Shown: positions 23,242-31,831, counted from the stretch's first letter. The stretch is DNA of 64,000 nucleotides from Nonomuraea solani (GCF_900108335.1 NZ_FNVT01000009.1:62001-126000), one strand, 5' to 3'. Notes: a model not told the origin generated them from the letters alone. Translations and numbers: made by a program.

Positions 23242-24449
23242 CCGCCGTGACCGGACTGGGCCTTGTGACGCCCGCGGGGATCGGGACGTCCACGAACTGG
23301 GCGCGGATCCTGAGCGGGAAGCCGGCCGCCGCCCCCGCCAAGGGGCTCGCGGGAATGCCGGTGGAGTTCGCCTGCCAGGTTCCGGGCTTCGACGGCGAGG
23401 AGCTGCTCGGGGCGCGGCAGGCACGGCGCATGGACAGGTACGTCCAGTTCGCGGTGGCCGCCACGCGCGAGGCGATCGGCGACGCGAACCTGGACCCGCG
23501 TGGCTGGGACGGCTCCCGGGTCGGCGTCGTGATGGGCACCGGCGCGGGCGGGACGGGCACCATGGAAACCCAGCACCACCAGCTGACGGACAACGGCGCC
23601 AGGCGTGTCTCCCCGCTGGCCCTGCCCATGGGGCTGCCCAACATGGCGGCGGCGCAACTCGCCATCGAGCTCGGGGCCACGGGACCGAACCTGGCCGTGT
23701 GCACCGCCTGCGCGTCCGGCGCCACCGCCATCGGGGTCGCCCGTGACCTGCTGCGCTCCGGCGCGGCGGACGTCGTGCTGGCCGGTGGCGCGGAGGCGGC
23801 CGTGACGCCGTTCTTCGCCGCCGCCTTCGCCCGGATGAAGGCGTTGTCGAACCGGCACGACGACCCGGCCGCCGCCTCCCGCCCGTTCGACACCGGGCGG
23901 GACGGATTCGTCATGGCCGAGGGCGCGGGGGTGCTCGTCCTGGAGTCGGAGGAACACGCCCGGCGGCGCGACGCCCCGATCAGGGCCCGCCTCGCCGGCT
24001 ACGGCGCCTCCGCGGACGCCTTCCACGTCACGGCCCCGCACCCCGACGGCGAGGGCGCGCGGCGGGCGATGCGGGCGGCCCTGGCCGACGCCGGACTCGG
24101 CGGCGCGGACATCGACCACGTCAACGCGCACGGAACCTCCACCCCTCAAGGCGACCTGGCCGAGGCGAAGATCATCGAGCGGGTGATCGGCCGGAGGGCG
24201 GCGGTCAGCTCGGCCAAAGGGGTGATCGGCCACGCGCTCGGCGCCGCCGGGGCCATCGAGGCCGCGTACACGGTGCTGAGCGTCGAGCACGGCCTCGTCC
24301 CGCCGACCGCCAACCTCGACCGGCTGGATCCCGGCATCGATCTGGACATCGTCTCCGGAGCGCCGCGACGGCGCCGCGTCGACGCGGCGATGAGCAACTC
24401 GTTCGGTTTCGGCGGCCACAACGCCGTCCTGGTGTTCGCCGCGGCCTGA
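23238..24449 (+). CDS. fabF: 3-oxoacyl-ACP synthase II (FabF-type KS)
   Basis: 403 residues. VTGLGLVTPAGIGTSTNWARI starts the protein. The catalytic Cys is in VCTACASGATAIG, the two His in VNAHGTSTPQGD and SAKGVIGHALGAAG, and FGFGGHNAVLVF closes it. All elongation-KAS residues are present and the length is standard. It elongates acyl-ACP with malonyl-ACP. The ATG overlaps the stop of the small gene upstream. It is followed by a terminator-like hairpin before the P450-ligase gene, which may lower downstream expression. It does not carry an obvious chain-length-factor partner. Confidence 0.9.
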   Translation: MTAVTGLGLVTPAGIGTSTNWARILSGKPAAAPAKGLAGMPVEFACQVPGFDGEELLGARQARRMDRYVQFAVAATREAIGDANLDPRGWDGSRVGVVMGTGAGGTGTMETQHHQLTDNGARRVSPLALPMGLPNMAAAQLAIELGATGPNLAVCTACASGATAIGVARDLLRSGAADVVLAGGAEAAVTPFFAAAFARMKALSNRHDDPAAASRPFDTGRDGFVMAEGAGVLVLESEEHARRRDAPIRARLAGYGASADAFHVTAPHPDGEGARRAMRAALADAGLGGADIDHVNAHGTSTPQGDLAEAKIIERVIGRRAAVSSAKGVIGHALGAAGAIEAAYTVLSVEHGLVPPTANLDRLDPGIDLDIVSGAPRRRRVDAAMSNSFGFGGHNAVLVFAAA

Positions 24450-24454
24450 TGGCC

Positions 24455-24484
24455 GGGCCGATTTCAAAGGCCCACCTTTTTAAT
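24455..24484 (+). terminator. Hairpin plus T-run (attenuator or terminator) between fabF and the P450-ligase gene
   Basis: GGGCC-(9 nt)-GGCCC is followed by ACCTTTTTA. The stem is short, but a T-run is unusual in this GC-rich sequence. It could partly terminate the operon mRNA after fabF. Confidence 0.35.
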
Positions 24485-24510
24485 GGTTCGCCGATTTTAT
24501 TCGAAGGAAG

Positions 24511-27390
24511 ATGAACATGGCCATGGTCGAGGCGTGGGACGCCTTCCAGGCACTCTGGTCCGACTCCGGGCGCCGGGATCCGTATCCCCATCTTCGCGCC
24601 CTTTCCGAGCACGCCCCGGTCTTCTCGGTGGGCCCGCGCCGGGTTCTGGCGCTGGGATATGACGAATGCGATTACGTACTCCGCCATCCTGAGCTGTTTC
24701 GCGTGTGCGACCGCGAATGGGCGGACATGGAATGGCCGACCTGGCGCGAGCACCCGTCGGTGCGCTCCATCTACAACGCGCTGATGCACCAGGAGCCGCC
24801 AGGGAACCAGCCCGCCAGGAAGCGGCTGGCGCAGATGCTCGGCCCCCGGCGGATGGACCGGCTGCGGCCCCTGATCGAGGAACAGGCGCGAGAGCACGTC
24901 CGCCGTCTGCGGAGTCTCGCGGCCGGGGGCGGCGCCGACGCGGTCGACCATCTCCTGACGCTGCCGAACACCACGATCGGCCTGGCGCTGGGCGTGCCCA
25001 AGGCGGATCTGCCGCGGCTGCGCCAGTGGTCGGCGGCCTTGATGGAGGCCAACGACTTCAACCCCCCGGGCGGAGATCTGACCGCCGCCGACGCCGGATA
25101 CAAGGAGCTCCACGACTACCTGCGGTGGCTGGTGGCCGAAGGCAGGCCGGGCCTGGCCACCGAACTGGCCACCGGCTGGACCGGAGATCAGGACGGGCTC
25201 CTGGACAACCTGGCCTTTCTGATCGGAGCGGGGACCGAGACGGCCTCCGTGATGCTCGGCACCGGGCTGCGCATGCTGGTCGAGCGGCCCGAGCTGCGCT
25301 CGCTCCTGGTGCAACGCCCTGACCTGGTGCCCTCCTTCGTCCAGGAGACGCTGCGCTACGACCCGCCCGCCCAGCTCGCGGCACGGTGGACCCTCGAACC
25401 GACGACCCTCGGGGAGCTGCGGCTGCCGCGTCACTGCCTGGTCATGCTGATGCTCGGAGCGGCGGGGCGCGACCACCGGCACTTCGACGACCCCGACCGC
25501 TTCGACCCCTACCGCTTCGCTCCCATGGACGAGGACGGCGGCCGGCAGGACCCGCCGCGCCTGCTGAGCTTCGGGGTCGGGCCGCACTTCTGCGTCGGCT
25601 CGGGCGTGGCCATGCTCACCGGTGAGATCGTCTTCCCCCTCCTGGCCCGCGCGTGCGAGGGCATGACCTTCGCCGAACCCCCGGTCCACGCGGTCGGGAC
25701 CGTCATCCACGGCTACGAGCGCCTGCGGGTGACGATCAGGAAACCGGCGCTCGACACCGGCTTCGACCCGGCCGTCATCGAGGGAGGCACGCTGCCCGAG
25801 GCGCTCAGGCACCTCGCGTCGAAGGCTCCGGACACGAGCTGGGTGTTCCCCGCGCCGGACGTCCGGCTCGCGGCGAGTGAGCTGTACCGATCGTCGCTGG
25901 CCATGGCACGCGGCCTGTGCGAGGCGGGCGTGCGGCAGGGAGAGCGGGTAGGGCTGCTGCTGCCCACGGGCCCGCAGGTGTGGCAGGGCCTGTTCGCCAC
26001 GGTGTCGGCCGGCGCCGCGGCCACCATGCTCCCCGTACGCCCGCTGGAGCCCACCCAGGTGGCGGCCGAGCGACTGGCGAGGATCGTCGACTCGGCGGGC
26101 ATGCGGCACATCGTGGCCGGCCACGGCTTCGACAAGCTGGTCCGCGCGCTGCTGGCGCAGCGGCCCCGACTCCGCTGCCTGCCCCTCGCGGAGGGCGGCG
26201 GATCCCAGGCACTCCCCGAGGCGGCACCAGACGACTTGGCCGTGGTCCAGTACACCTCGGGGAGCACGGCCTTTCCCAAGGGGGTGACGCTGCGGCACGG
26301 CACGGTGCTGGCCGGGCTGCGCGCGCTGCTGACGTCGGCGTCGCTGACCCGCCGCGACAGCCTGGTGCAGTGGGTGCCGCACCACCACGACATGGGGCTC
26401 TTCACGCCGCTCGCCTACGGGCTGGCGGGTCTGGACGTGCACACGTTCGCGCCGCTCGACTTCGTCCGGCGGCCCGCGGCCTTCCTGGAGTACCTGGAAC
26501 GATGCGGCGGGACCACGACGACCGGCCCTGACTTCGGGTACGCGCTGCTCAACGACGCCGCCCGCGAACTCGCCCCGGACACGCTCGATCTGGGCCGCTG
26601 GCGGCTGGCCTACAACGGCGCCGAGCCGGTACGCGCCGCGACCGTACGCGACTTCACCCGCACCATGGACGCGCACGGCGTCAGCGAGAACGTGATGTTC
26701 CCGGTCTACGGGCTCGCCGAGGCGACGCTGGCCGCGACGTTCCCCACGCCGGGCAACACCCCCCGCATCGAGTACGTGGACCGCGACCGGCTGGCCGACG
26801 GCAGCGCCGTCCGCGTCCCCCGCGACCACGAGCGCGCCAAGGACATCGTCTCCGTCGGCCGCCCCGTGCACGGGATGCGGCTGCGCCTGGCGGGACATCC
26901 CGCCGAAGGCGCCACGGGAGAGATCCAGCTCGCCGGCGACGCCGTCACCCCCGGTTATCTCAACGCCCCCGAGGCGAACGCCGCCGCGTTCGACGGCTCG
27001 TGGTTCCGCACCGGCGACCTCGGCGTACGGCTCGACGGAGACCTGTTCGTCGTCGGCCGGACCAAGGACCTGATCATCGTGAGCGGGCGCAACTACTTCC
27101 CCGAGGACGCCGAGGCGATCGCGAGCGCGGTCCCGGGGGTGCACCGCGACCACTGCGTCGCCTTCGGGGACACCGATGAGCACCTGGTGGTCGCCGCGGA
27201 GAGCCTCCACCACGATCGCGCCGACGAGATCTCGACGGAGATCCGCAACCAGATCCGCAGGCAACTCGGGCTCGACGCGGTCCGCGTACGGATCGTGCCG
27301 CGCGGAATGCTGCCCCGCACCACCAGCGGCAAGTGGCGCCGCAACGACACCCGCGACCTGCTCGCCAACACCCAAGGAGATCAACGATGA
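24511..27390 (+). CDS. Cytochrome P450 fused to a fatty-acyl-AMP ligase
   Basis: 959 residues. Residues 1 to about 410 are a complete bacterial P450: oxygen-activating helix I LIGAGTETAS, E-x-x-R in QETLRYDPP and the haem loop SFGVGPHFCVGS. Residues about 425-955 are an AMP-forming ligase: P-loop-like VQYTSGSTAFPKGV, WVPHHHDMGLF (FAAL-type), VYGLAEATLAATFP, WFRTGDLG and the catalytic Lys in TTSGKWRRND. FAALs adenylate fatty acids and load a carrier protein, here probably the next gene (4-bp overlap). The P450 may oxidise the chain before or after loading (inference). A second ATG six bases in is better spaced from GAAGGAAG. The P450 half is clearly paralogous to the enzyme at 30554. Confidence 0.92.
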   Translation: MNMAMVEAWDAFQALWSDSGRRDPYPHLRALSEHAPVFSVGPRRVLALGYDECDYVLRHPELFRVCDREWADMEWPTWREHPSVRSIYNALMHQEPPGNQPARKRLAQMLGPRRMDRLRPLIEEQAREHVRRLRSLAAGGGADAVDHLLTLPNTTIGLALGVPKADLPRLRQWSAALMEANDFNPPGGDLTAADAGYKELHDYLRWLVAEGRPGLATELATGWTGDQDGLLDNLAFLIGAGTETASVMLGTGLRMLVERPELRSLLVQRPDLVPSFVQETLRYDPPAQLAARWTLEPTTLGELRLPRHCLVMLMLGAAGRDHRHFDDPDRFDPYRFAPMDEDGGRQDPPRLLSFGVGPHFCVGSGVAMLTGEIVFPLLARACEGMTFAEPPVHAVGTVIHGYERLRVTIRKPALDTGFDPAVIEGGTLPEALRHLASKAPDTSWVFPAPDVRLAASELYRSSLAMARGLCEAGVRQGERVGLLLPTGPQVWQGLFATVSAGAAATMLPVRPLEPTQVAAERLARIVDSAGMRHIVAGHGFDKLVRALLAQRPRLRCLPLAEGGGSQALPEAAPDDLAVVQYTSGSTAFPKGVTLRHGTVLAGLRALLTSASLTRRDSLVQWVPHHHDMGLFTPLAYGLAGLDVHTFAPLDFVRRPAAFLEYLERCGGTTTTGPDFGYALLNDAARELAPDTLDLGRWRLAYNGAEPVRAATVRDFTRTMDAHGVSENVMFPVYGLAEATLAATFPTPGNTPRIEYVDRDRLADGSAVRVPRDHERAKDIVSVGRPVHGMRLRLAGHPAEGATGEIQLAGDAVTPGYLNAPEANAAAFDGSWFRTGDLGVRLDGDLFVVGRTKDLIIVSGRNYFPEDAEAIASAVPGVHRDHCVAFGDTDEHLVVAAESLHHDRADEISTEIRNQIRRQLGLDAVRVRIVPRGMLPRTTSGKWRRNDTRDLLANTQGDQR

Positions 27391-27656
27391 CCGAATCAGC
27401 CACGGCCACCCGGGACGACGTCCTGGAACAGGTGCGGCGGCAGACCTGTGAGACGTTCAACGTGCCCCCGGAGGAGGTCGGCGACACGACCGTGTTCCTC
27501 GACATCGAGGGCGCGGAGTCGATCCGGCTGCTGCGGCTGGTCAGCCGGCTGGAGCACCACTACGACGTCGTGCTGATGTCGGAGGACGCCCCCGTCGTCC
27601 AGACCGTGGGCGAGCTGACCGACCACCTCGTACGAGCCCAGGGAACACGGGCATGA
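27387..27656 (+). CDS. Acyl carrier protein with non-standard attachment motif
   Basis: 89 residues; a four-helix carrier pattern with EVGDTTVFLDIEGAESIRLLRLVSRLEHHYDV. The attachment Ser is preceded by Glu (AES) rather than the canonical Asp (DS). That Asp normally contacts the phosphopantetheinyl transferase, so recognition may differ. It overlaps the P450-ligase stop and the reductase start by 4 bp each and is the natural acceptor for the ligase domain. If the Ser is not modified it would be a structural paralogue only. Confidence 0.8.
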   Translation: MTESATATRDDVLEQVRRQTCETFNVPPEEVGDTTVFLDIEGAESIRLLRLVSRLEHHYDVVLMSEDAPVVQTVGELTDHLVRAQGTRA

Positions 27657-28777
27657 CGCACCTGATCACAGGAGCCACCGGCATGCTCGGCAGCGCGATG
27701 GCGCTGGAGCTGCTGGCACGTACCGATGACCCGATCTGGTGCCTGGTCAGAGCCGCCGGCCAGGAAAGGGCGCGGGTCAGGCTCTGGCAGGCGATGGCCC
27801 GCACCGCCGAAGAGCAGGACCGCACGCCGGTCCTGACCGGCGCGGAACAACGTCTCAGAGCGCTGCCCGGAGACATCGGCGATCCGGGCTGCGGCCTGGA
27901 CGGCGGGCCGCGGCCTCCCCCCGGCCGGGTCCACGTGTGGCACAGCGCCGCCACGCTCCGCTACGAGCCGGGCTTCGCCGAGGAGATCCACCACGGCAAC
28001 GTGATCGGCACCCGCGAGGTGATCGGACTGGCCCGGCGGTGGGAGGCCGAGCTGACCTACATCAGCACCGCCTACGTGGCGGGCCGCCGCCGCGGCCTCC
28101 AGCCCGAGAAGCTTCCCCCGGCCGATCAGCCGGTGAACAACCGGTACGAGCGGTCCAAGGTGATCGCCGAGCGGATGGTCGCCGAGTCGGGCCTGCGCTG
28201 GCGGATCCTGCGGCCGAGCGCCGTGGTCGCCGACAGCGGCACGCTGCGCACCGGCTCGTTCTCCGGCCTGTACGACCTGGCCGCCCGGGTGGGCCGGTTC
28301 CGTCGCCAGTACGCGCGGCGGTACGGATCGCGCCTGCTGGAGCGGCCGTCCCGGTTGTGCGGCGACGGCGCGGGCGAGATCAACCTCGTCCCCCTCGACC
28401 ACGTCGCCGGGCACGGCGTCCGCGCCGGCCTGACCGGACCGCCGCGCACCGTCTTCCACCTCACCAACGCCACGGCTCCGACGGCCCAGGACATGTACGG
28501 CGCGGCCTTCGCCCACGGGGGCCTGCCCGAGCCCGAGTTCGTCGAAGACGCCGGCGACATGGACGAGATGGACCGGCTGCTGGCGAACATGTTCGCCTTC
28601 CACCTGCCGTACACGTGCTCGCCCAAGACCTTCGACAGAACCAACACCGCCGCACTCGTCGGCGACGCGGCCATGGCCTTCGCCGCGCCGCCGCACACCA
28701 TCCGCGACCTGCTCCGCAACCACATCCAGCGGCCCCACCGCTATCCGCGACGCACGAAGGAGAACACCCATGCGTGA
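27653..28777 (+). CDS. Extended SDR, thioester-reductase / fatty-acyl-reductase-like
   Basis: 374 residues. HLITGATGMLGSAMALELLAR is the NAD(P) loop, followed by HSAATLRYEPGFAEEIHHGNVIGTREVI and ISTAYVAG (Ser/Thr). Then come NNRYERSKVIAERMV with the catalytic Tyr-x3-Lys, and a long substrate-binding C-terminal region. The order is that of NAD_binding_4 thioester reductases, which reductively release acyl chains from a carrier as aldehyde or alcohol. It directly follows a carrier gene and precedes an NTF2-like gene (8-bp overlap). Chain release by reduction is the most likely role (inference); a sugar- or sterol-type epimerase is less likely. Confidence 0.8.
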   Translation: MTHLITGATGMLGSAMALELLARTDDPIWCLVRAAGQERARVRLWQAMARTAEEQDRTPVLTGAEQRLRALPGDIGDPGCGLDGGPRPPPGRVHVWHSAATLRYEPGFAEEIHHGNVIGTREVIGLARRWEAELTYISTAYVAGRRRGLQPEKLPPADQPVNNRYERSKVIAERMVAESGLRWRILRPSAVVADSGTLRTGSFSGLYDLAARVGRFRRQYARRYGSRLLERPSRLCGDGAGEINLVPLDHVAGHGVRAGLTGPPRTVFHLTNATAPTAQDMYGAAFAHGGLPEPEFVEDAGDMDEMDRLLANMFAFHLPYTCSPKTFDRTNTAALVGDAAMAFAAPPHTIRDLLRNHIQRPHRYPRRTKENTHA

Positions 28778-29141
28778 CCATCACGCGGCCGTACGCACCT
28801 GGCTGGACCACTACAACCACGACGTCCGCCGGATGGTGGACGAGTGCTACGCCGACGACTTCATCGTCACCGTCCCCGGATTCCTGCGCATCGACGACCG
28901 CGAGCACTTCCACAAGGTCGAGCAGGCCGTCCTGGAGGCCGCCCCGGACCGCCGGGGCCACATCGTGAACACGATCCGCACCGGCGACCAGGTGATCGTG
29001 GAGGCCCTGCTGACCGGCACGGACCCGGACACCGGAACGCCGTGGGAGACGCCCTGGTGCGCGATCCTCACGTTCGACGGGGACGGCCGCATCACCCGGG
29101 ACAACACCTACCTCAACCCCGCCGAATGGCCGGGGGTGTAG
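28770..29141 (+). CDS. SnoaL-like / NTF2-fold protein
   Basis: 123 residues: VRTWLDHYNHDVRRMVDECYADDFIVTVPGF at the start, EHFHKVEQAVLEAAPDRRGHIVNTI in the middle and WCAILTFDGDGRITRDNTYLNP at the end, the NTF2 cone fold of polyketide cyclases, isomerases and binding proteins. It overlaps the reductase by 8 bp and is followed 4 bp later by a carrier gene. It is diverged from the NTF2-like gene at 5361. A cyclase or isomerase acting on a carrier-bound or released intermediate is possible. Confidence 0.78.
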   Translation: MRDHHAAVRTWLDHYNHDVRRMVDECYADDFIVTVPGFLRIDDREHFHKVEQAVLEAAPDRRGHIVNTIRTGDQVIVEALLTGTDPDTGTPWETPWCAILTFDGDGRITRDNTYLNPAEWPGV

Positions 29142-29145
29142 GGCC

Positions 29146-29382
29146 GTGCCGGACCTGCTCGCCGCCCTCGCCGACATCGTCGAGGACGTCACCCGTATCC
29201 CCGCCCGCGACGTGACACCGGACGCGACCTTCGCCGACGACCTCGACATCGACTCGCTGGCCATGGTGGAGATCTCGGCGGCCGTCCAGGACAGGCTCGG
29301 CGTCGAGATCCCCGACGACCGGCTCAAGGATCTCAGAACGCCACGCGACGTCATCACGTACGTCCGTGCCGCCGCACCGTGA
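29146..29382 (+). CDS. Acyl carrier protein
   Basis: 78 residues starting at GTG. The sequence matches FAS-type ACPs: ATFADDLDIDSLAMVEISAAVQDRLGVEIPD, with the phosphopantetheine Ser in DIDSLAMVE and acidic helix II intact. It is the third carrier of the cluster and the most fatty-acid-like. It lies between an NTF2-like gene and the shortened KASIII gene. Confidence 0.92.
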   Translation: MPDLLAALADIVEDVTRIPARDVTPDATFADDLDIDSLAMVEISAAVQDRLGVEIPDDRLKDLRTPRDVITYVRAAAP

Positions 29383-29392
29383 AGGGGATGAC

Positions 29393-29764
29393 ATGGCGGT
29401 CAAGGCCGCCGAGCACGCTCTGAAGTCCGCCGCCGTCACCGACCTGGACACCGTGATCGTGGCCACCTCGACGGCCGCGTCCACCATTCCCAGCACCGCC
29501 GCCCAGGTCGCCGCCCGGCTCGGCCTGGCGAACCCGGCCGCGTTCGACCTCAACACCGCCTGCGCGGGCTTCTGCTACGCGCTGGTGTGCGCGGACTCCC
29601 TGATCCGCAGCGGCACGTCCCGCCGGGTGCACGTGATCGCCGCCACCATTCCGCTCGCTCTGTCCCGCATGATCGACTCCCGGGAGATCCCGGCCGGAGA
29701 GCCGATCCCGCTGTTCGGCTTCGGCGCCGGACTCGCCTACGCGGGCCAGATCGTGACCTTGTGA
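29393..29764 (+). CDS. Drastically shortened KASIII (FabH) homologue
   Basis: 123 residues from the ATG at 29393, behind AAGGGGATGAC. The visible part begins inside a normal FabH (AVKAAEHALKSAAVTDLDTVIVATST) and keeps the nucleophile segment FDLNTACAGFCYALVCADSLI. Right after RRVH it jumps to the FabH C-terminus (ATIPLALSRMIDSREIPAG, FGFGAGLAYAGQIV). About 60 N-terminal and more than 100 internal residues are missing, including the catalytic His; the Asn position reads HVIAATIP. The frame, start and codon usage are intact, so it is either a relic kept in frame or a small protein with a new role. Independent condensation activity is unlikely. Confidence 0.75.
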   Translation: MAVKAAEHALKSAAVTDLDTVIVATSTAASTIPSTAAQVAARLGLANPAAFDLNTACAGFCYALVCADSLIRSGTSRRVHVIAATIPLALSRMIDSREIPAGEPIPLFGFGAGLAYAGQIVTL

Positions 29765-29777
29765 AAGAAGTGAGCAC

Positions 29778-30557
29778 ATGCGCCTCGCAGGAAAGAACGT
29801 GGTCATCACCGGCGCCGCCGGTGGGATAGGCACCGCCCTGGCCCGCCGTTTCGCCGCCGAGGGCGCCGCCGCCCTGGTGCTGGCCGATGTGATCATGGAG
29901 CCGATCGACGCGCTGGCCGGAGAGCTGCCCTGCCGGGTCGTCCCGATCCGTACCGACGTGTCCTGCGAGAAGGACGTACGGGAGATGACGGCCGCCGCCG
30001 AGCGGCTGGGCGGCATCGACCTCCTCTGCTCGAACGCCGGCACGAGCACCGCCCTCGACCTCTACGCACCCGACCGGATGTGGGCCGGCTGCTGGGAGAC
30101 GAACGTGATGGGGCACGTCTACGCGGCCCGCGCGGCGCTGCCGGCCATGGTGGAACGGGGCAGCGGATACCTGCTCCACACCTGTTCGGCAGCGGGCCTG
30201 CTCACCCTGCCCATGGACGCCCCCTACAGTGTCACCAAGCACGCCGCGGTGGCCCTGGCGGAATGGCTGAGCATCGCCTACGGGGATGCGGGGATCAAGG
30301 TCAGCGTGCTGTGCCCGTCGGGGGTCCGTACCGGGATGACCACCGCCAGCGCCGAGGTGGAACGGATGCTCAGGGCGTTCGGGCCGCTGCTCGAACCCGA
30401 GCAGGTGGCCGACGCCGTCGTCGGCGGGCTCGCCGGGGAACGCTTCCTGATCCTGCCGGACCCGGACGTCTCCGTGGCCGAACGCCGCCGGGCCGCCGAT
30501 CGCGACCAGTGGCTGGCCGACATGAGACTGGTCGCCGGGCGGGGGGCGCGCCGATGA
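29778..30557 (+). CDS. Short-chain dehydrogenase/reductase
   Basis: 259 residues. NVVITGAAGGIGTALARRFA (cofactor loop), SNAGTSTALDLY, HTCSAAGLL and the YSVTKHAAVAL catalytic Tyr/Lys mark a classical SDR. The C-terminus (ADAVVGGLAGERFLILPDPD) is that of the cis-2,3-dihydrodiol/GMC-like SDR branch rather than of FabG. It is NAD(P)-dependent by family. It sits 13 bp after the short KASIII gene and overlaps the P450 gene by 4 bp, so oxidation of a hydroxyl installed by a P450 is an attractive but unproven role. Confidence 0.87.
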   Translation: MRLAGKNVVITGAAGGIGTALARRFAAEGAAALVLADVIMEPIDALAGELPCRVVPIRTDVSCEKDVREMTAAAERLGGIDLLCSNAGTSTALDLYAPDRMWAGCWETNVMGHVYAARAALPAMVERGSGYLLHTCSAAGLLTLPMDAPYSVTKHAAVALAEWLSIAYGDAGIKVSVLCPSGVRTGMTTASAEVERMLRAFGPLLEPEQVADAVVGGLAGERFLILPDPDVSVAERRRAADRDQWLADMRLVAGRGARR

Positions 30558-31825
30558 GAACGGCCGAAGCGTGGACGGCGTTCGAGGCGTTGTGGACGCC
30601 CGAGGGCCGCGCCGACCCTTACGCGCACTATCCGGCGCTACGCAGTTCGGGACCCGTCTTCACGGCCGGGCCGCGCCGGGCCGTCGTCAGCGGTTACCGG
30701 GAGTGCGAGCAGGTGCTCCGCGATCCGGCATTCCGGGTGTGCGACCCGGAATGGGGCGACCGGGAGTGGCCCGGCTGGCACGACCACCCGTCGGTCGTCT
30801 GCTTCTACACCGCTCTGATGCACCGTGATCCCCCGGCCAACCAGCCCGCGCGCAAGCTGCTCAGCCGCTGCTTCGCGGCGCGGGCGGTGAGCGAAATGGG
30901 GTCCGCCGTGCGGCGGCAGGTCTCACGCCACGTCGATCGCATCATCGAGCTGGGCTCGGACCCGGCGGGAGCCGACGTCATCGCCGAGTTCACCAAGCCG
31001 CTGTCGATGGCCGTCCTCGGCGAGTTCCTCGGCCTGCCGGAGTCCGACCAGCCGATGCTCCGCGACTGGATCATGGACTTCGCCGCCGCCAACGAGTACG
31101 TGCCGCCGGGCGGCCCCGACCTGACCGCCGCCGACGAGGCGGCCGGCCACCTGCGCGAGTACCTCACCGCGCACGTCAGCGCGGGGCGCGGCGACGTGAT
31201 CGGCTCGATGGCCGGCGAGTGGGGCCCGGACGGACGGGACGACCTCGTCTCCAACCTCATGTTCCTCACCGCCGCCGGCACCGAGACCTCGACCTACCTC
31301 CTGGGCAACGGCATGGTGCGGCTCGCCGCCGACCCGGACCTGTTCGCCCGGCTCCACCACCGCCCCGAGCGGGCCCGGGAGTTCATGGCGGAGCTGGTAC
31401 GCCACGACCCGCCCATCCTCTACACCGCGCGCTGGACCGGCGAGGCGACCACGCTGGGCGGCGTGCGCCTGCCCCGGCACACGCTGCTCCTGGTGCTGTT
31501 CGCGGCGGCGAACCGGGACCCGGCGGTCTTCCCCGATCCGGACCGCTTCGTCCTGGACAGGTTCGACCCCGAACGCATGGCGGCCGATGCCGCGCAGCCG
31601 CTGAGCTTCGGCCACGGCCGGCACTTCTGCCCGGGCTCGGCGGTCGCGAGGCTCACCGGCGAGACCGCGTTCCGGCTGCTCGCGGAGCGCTGCGAACGCC
31701 TCACCCGCACCCGGCCGCCCACGCGCCACGACGGGCTGATCGCCCATGGCCACGCGGCGGCTCCGGTCGCGTTCACCCCATGGGCATTCAGGCGGCCAGG
31801 TCGTCGGGGTGGCCAAGGGGGCTGA
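30554..31825 (+). CDS. Cytochrome P450
   Basis: 423 residues. Helix I FLTAAGTETSTYLLG, the E-x-x-R motif AELVRHDPP and the haem-binding loop SFGHGRHFCPGS with its Cys are all intact. The N-terminal region (AWTAFEALWTPEGRADPYAHYPAL, FRVCDPEWGDREWPGWHDHPS) is nearly the same as that of the P450 half of the fusion at 24511. The two therefore arose by duplication and may act on related substrates. It is the last gene of the plus-strand operon, coupled to the SDR by ATGA. No ferredoxin or reductase gene is nearby, so redox partners are supplied in trans. Confidence 0.92.
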   Translation: MRTAEAWTAFEALWTPEGRADPYAHYPALRSSGPVFTAGPRRAVVSGYRECEQVLRDPAFRVCDPEWGDREWPGWHDHPSVVCFYTALMHRDPPANQPARKLLSRCFAARAVSEMGSAVRRQVSRHVDRIIELGSDPAGADVIAEFTKPLSMAVLGEFLGLPESDQPMLRDWIMDFAAANEYVPPGGPDLTAADEAAGHLREYLTAHVSAGRGDVIGSMAGEWGPDGRDDLVSNLMFLTAAGTETSTYLLGNGMVRLAADPDLFARLHHRPERAREFMAELVRHDPPILYTARWTGEATTLGGVRLPRHTLLLVLFAAANRDPAVFPDPDRFVLDRFDPERMAADAAQPLSFGHGRHFCPGSAVARLTGETAFRLLAERCERLTRTRPPTRHDGLIAHGHAAAPVAFTPWAFRRPGRRGGQGG

Positions 31826-31831
31826 CCCGGC

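Noticed and set aside
24205..27384. A 1059-codon minus-strand open frame
   Set aside because: It is the antisense shadow of the fabF and P450-FAAL genes, with no recognisable domain and an Arg/Gly/Val-biased composition.
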